This document shows positions 61,818-64,000 of a DNA stretch of 64,000 nt, piece by piece (the first letter of the stretch is position 1; each line of letters opens with the position of its first letter). Under the pieces are notes generated by a model, which worked only from the letters and a program-made list of their open reading frames with translations, was not told the origin of the DNA and did no database searches. A program made the translations under genes and the position numbers. Origin of the DNA: CANNDT01 sp945876205 (GTDB lineage: Bacteria > Acidobacteriota > Vicinamibacteria > Vicinamibacterales > UBA2999); the NCBI GenBank assembly GCA_947503365.1, contig CANNDT010000005.1:24843-88842 (forward strand), read 5' to 3'.

Positions 61818-61823
61818 TACAAT
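61818..61823 (+). promoter_or_regulatory. -10 box, leaderless start of 61830
   Basis: TACAAT ends six bases before the ATG at 61830. There is no Shine-Dalgarno sequence. Confidence 0.45.
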
Positions 61824-61829
61824 TCCTTC

Positions 61830-61997
61830 ATGGACCGCAAGACGCTGCCGTGCGGCTGCGAAGTCGACACTCATCGGGATTTTCTCGGACGCGTGGTCGG
61901 GACGGTCGTCACGCGCGCCGATCAATGCGAGCGCGCCGAGCACGCACCCGGCCAGGTCATCATCATGCCCGGCCGCGAGAATGCCCGCCCGGAATAG
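61830..61997 (+). CDS. Small protein, 55 aa, with CGC motif
   Basis: A 55-aa protein starting MDRKTLPCGCEVDTHRD and ending in a predicted beta segment (GQVIIMPGRE). It has three Cys (8, 10 and 36), enough for a metal site. There is no signal peptide and no recognised family. It has its own -10 box directly upstream and is followed by another small gene after two bases. The pairing with a promoter and the downstream coupling support a real gene. Confidence 0.5.
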   Translation: MDRKTLPCGCEVDTHRDFLGRVVGTVVTRADQCERAEHAPGQVIIMPGRENARPE

Positions 61998-61999
61998 CC

Positions 62000-62233
62000 G
62001 TGACCTCTCACTCCACCGATCCGACCGTGTTGTGGCGACTCGTGCGCGGCGGCTCGACGGCGCACGCCACGATCTTCCCGGGCAATCAGGACACGACATT
62101 GACGTGGTTTCTAGACGGCGTCATGGACCGGGCCGAGAACTACGACTCCATGGACCTCGCCCTCGCGCGGGCAGACGACGTCCGCGGCGTGCTGCTCCGC
62201 GACGGGTGGAGCGTTCCCGCCGAGGACGCCTGA
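62000..62233 (+). CDS. Small protein, 77 aa
   Basis: A 77-aa soluble protein starting with a GTG two bases after the previous stop. It contains TVLWRLVRGGSTAHATIFPG and ends in RGVLLRDGWSVPAEDA. It has no cysteine, no membrane segment and no recognised domain. Because of the spacing it is probably translated with the 55-aa protein. The frame is open upstream through the DinB remnant without a clear start. Confidence 0.5.
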   Translation: MTSHSTDPTVLWRLVRGGSTAHATIFPGNQDTTLTWFLDGVMDRAENYDSMDLALARADDVRGVLLRDGWSVPAEDA

Positions 62234-62243
62234 ACCCCTGCGG

Positions 62244-62249
62244 TATCAT
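62244..62249 (+). promoter_or_regulatory. -10 box, leaderless start of ispG
   Basis: TATCAT ends six bases before the ispG ATG. There is no Shine-Dalgarno sequence. Confidence 0.5.
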
Positions 62250-63459
62250 TGAGCAATGACGGTCGCGGCTCGCCTCCATCGCACGATCGGTGTCCGCGTC
62301 GGCCACGTCCAGGTCGGCGGCGGCGCGCCCGTCGTCGTGCAGTCGATGACGATGACCGACACCGCCGATGCGGCGGGCACGGCACGCCAGTGCATCGAGC
62401 TGGCGGAGGCCGGGTCGGAGCTCGTGCGCATCACGGTCAACCTGCCCGAAGCGGCCGCCGCGGTGCCCGAGATCAAGCAGCGGATGCTCGATGCCGGCTG
62501 TAACGCGCCCCTGATCGGCGATTTCCACTACAACGGGCACCTGCTGCTGACGAAGTACCCGGCCACCGCCGCGGCGCTCGACAAGTACCGCATCAATCCC
62601 GGCAACGTCGGCACCGGCCGCCGGCGCGACGAGCAGTTCTCCACCATCTGCAAGGTCGCCATCGATCACAACAAGCCGGTGCGCATCGGCGTGAATGGCG
62701 GCTCGCTGAACTCGGAGCTCGTCCTCGCGAAGATGCAGGAGAACACCGACCGGAACCTCGGACGGTCGTCGGAAGACGTCCTCAACGAATGCATGGTGAT
62801 CTCGGCGCTCCAGTCCACGGAGCTCGCGATCGAGACCGGCCTGCGCAAGGACCAGATCATCATCTCGTGCAAGGTCTCGCGGCCGCGCGACCTCCTCGCC
62901 ATCTATCGCGACCTCTCGACCAGGACCGAGCAGCCGCTCCATCTCGGGCTGACCGAGGCGGGAATGGGGACCAAGGGCCTGGTCTGGTCGTCGGCGGCGA
63001 TCGGCATCCTGCTGCATCAAGGGATCGGCGACACGATTCGCGTGTCGCTGACACCGCGCCCCGGCGGCGATCGGCGTGAAGAGGTCTACGCCGCCTGCGA
63101 GCTGCTGCAGGCACTCGGCCTTCGCTCGTTCTCGCCCAGCGTGACCGCCTGCCCCGGCTGCGGACGCACGACCAGCAGCACCTTCCAGGAGTTGGCCGAG
63201 CAGACGCAGCATTACATCCGCGAGCATCTGCCGACGTGGAAGCGGGAGTACGAGGGCATCGAAACGCTCACCCTCGCGGTCATGGGTTGCGTGGTCAACG
63301 GCCCTGGCGAGTCAAAGGCGGCCAACATCGGCATCAGCCTGCCGGGCACGGGCGAAGAGCCGAACTGTCCCGTGTTCATCGACGGCGAACACTTCACCAC
63401 GCTGCGCGGCAACTACGATGAGCTGGCGGTCGGTTTCCGTGCGCTCGTCGATAACTACG

Positions 63460-64000
<541 letters not shown>

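Overview
The window is a high-GC, gene-dense chromosomal segment, about two thirds G+C by eye, from what is most likely an acidobacterium of the Vicinamibacteria type. This rests on two VWFA-related secreted proteins of the kind that is abundant in Acidobacteriota, a diderm gene set (TonB receptor, secreted SYLF and VOC proteins), a CarD regulator, a bacilliredoxin-like protein, and many tightly overlapping operons. The lineage is an inference. I see no phage, transposase, CRISPR array or rRNA. No gene-free stretch exceeds about 280 bases.

Region by region. (1) 6-16929, minus strand: eleven tightly packed genes. First a ketosynthase, a geranylgeranyl-reductase-like flavoprotein and a membrane methyltransferase. 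Then a MoxR-DUF58-BatA cluster with a TPR/metallopeptidase, DUF4159, DUF4175-like and VWA/amidotransferase-like proteins, ending in a cysteine-free caspase-fold protein with an EF-hand loop. (2) 16951-24938: a membrane methyltransferase, a zinc-ribbon protein, Lon, a glycosyltransferase-like protein, a PmtA-type methyltransferase, a homocysteine methyltransferase/MTHFR fusion and an isolated NuoI. (3) 24976-28647: a LytS/LytTR two-component system, signal peptidase I and a CDF metal exporter. (4) 28672-37674: Bcr/CflA, MoaC and Rex, divergent from an OPT transporter, then secreted proteins, PlsC and CarD. (5) 37955-47695: an exported methyltransferase; a three-gene operon (80-aa charged protein, zinc peptidase, ATP-grasp ligase); sulfite/nitrite reductase with CobA; siroheme synthase; and thrC-thrB-hom. 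(6) 47765-53771: agmatine-to-putrescine genes, a TonB receptor, a methyltransferase, a SYLF protein and tRNA-Leu. (7) 53839-64000: small secreted proteins, an amber-interrupted gene, a bacilliredoxin, a flavoprotein, a sortase with a candidate LPxTA substrate and a VWA protein, small ORFs, ispG and the start of a xanthine-dehydrogenase-type subunit.

The strongest new-looking signal is at 43411-43597. A promoter with a perfect TTGACA drives a 23-codon leader peptide containing six cysteine codons. An intrinsic terminator follows, ending seven bases before cobA-sulfite/nitrite reductase. The layout fits cysteine-responsive transcription attenuation of sulfur assimilation.

Three window-wide patterns also stand out. 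Degenerate 7-8-base tandem arrays overlap gene ends and signal-peptide starts. REP-like hairpins with a five-base TTTAC/TTCAC/GTAAA loop occur between genes and inside coding sequence. Several genes have a -10 box only 6-8 bases before the start codon, implying leaderless mRNAs.
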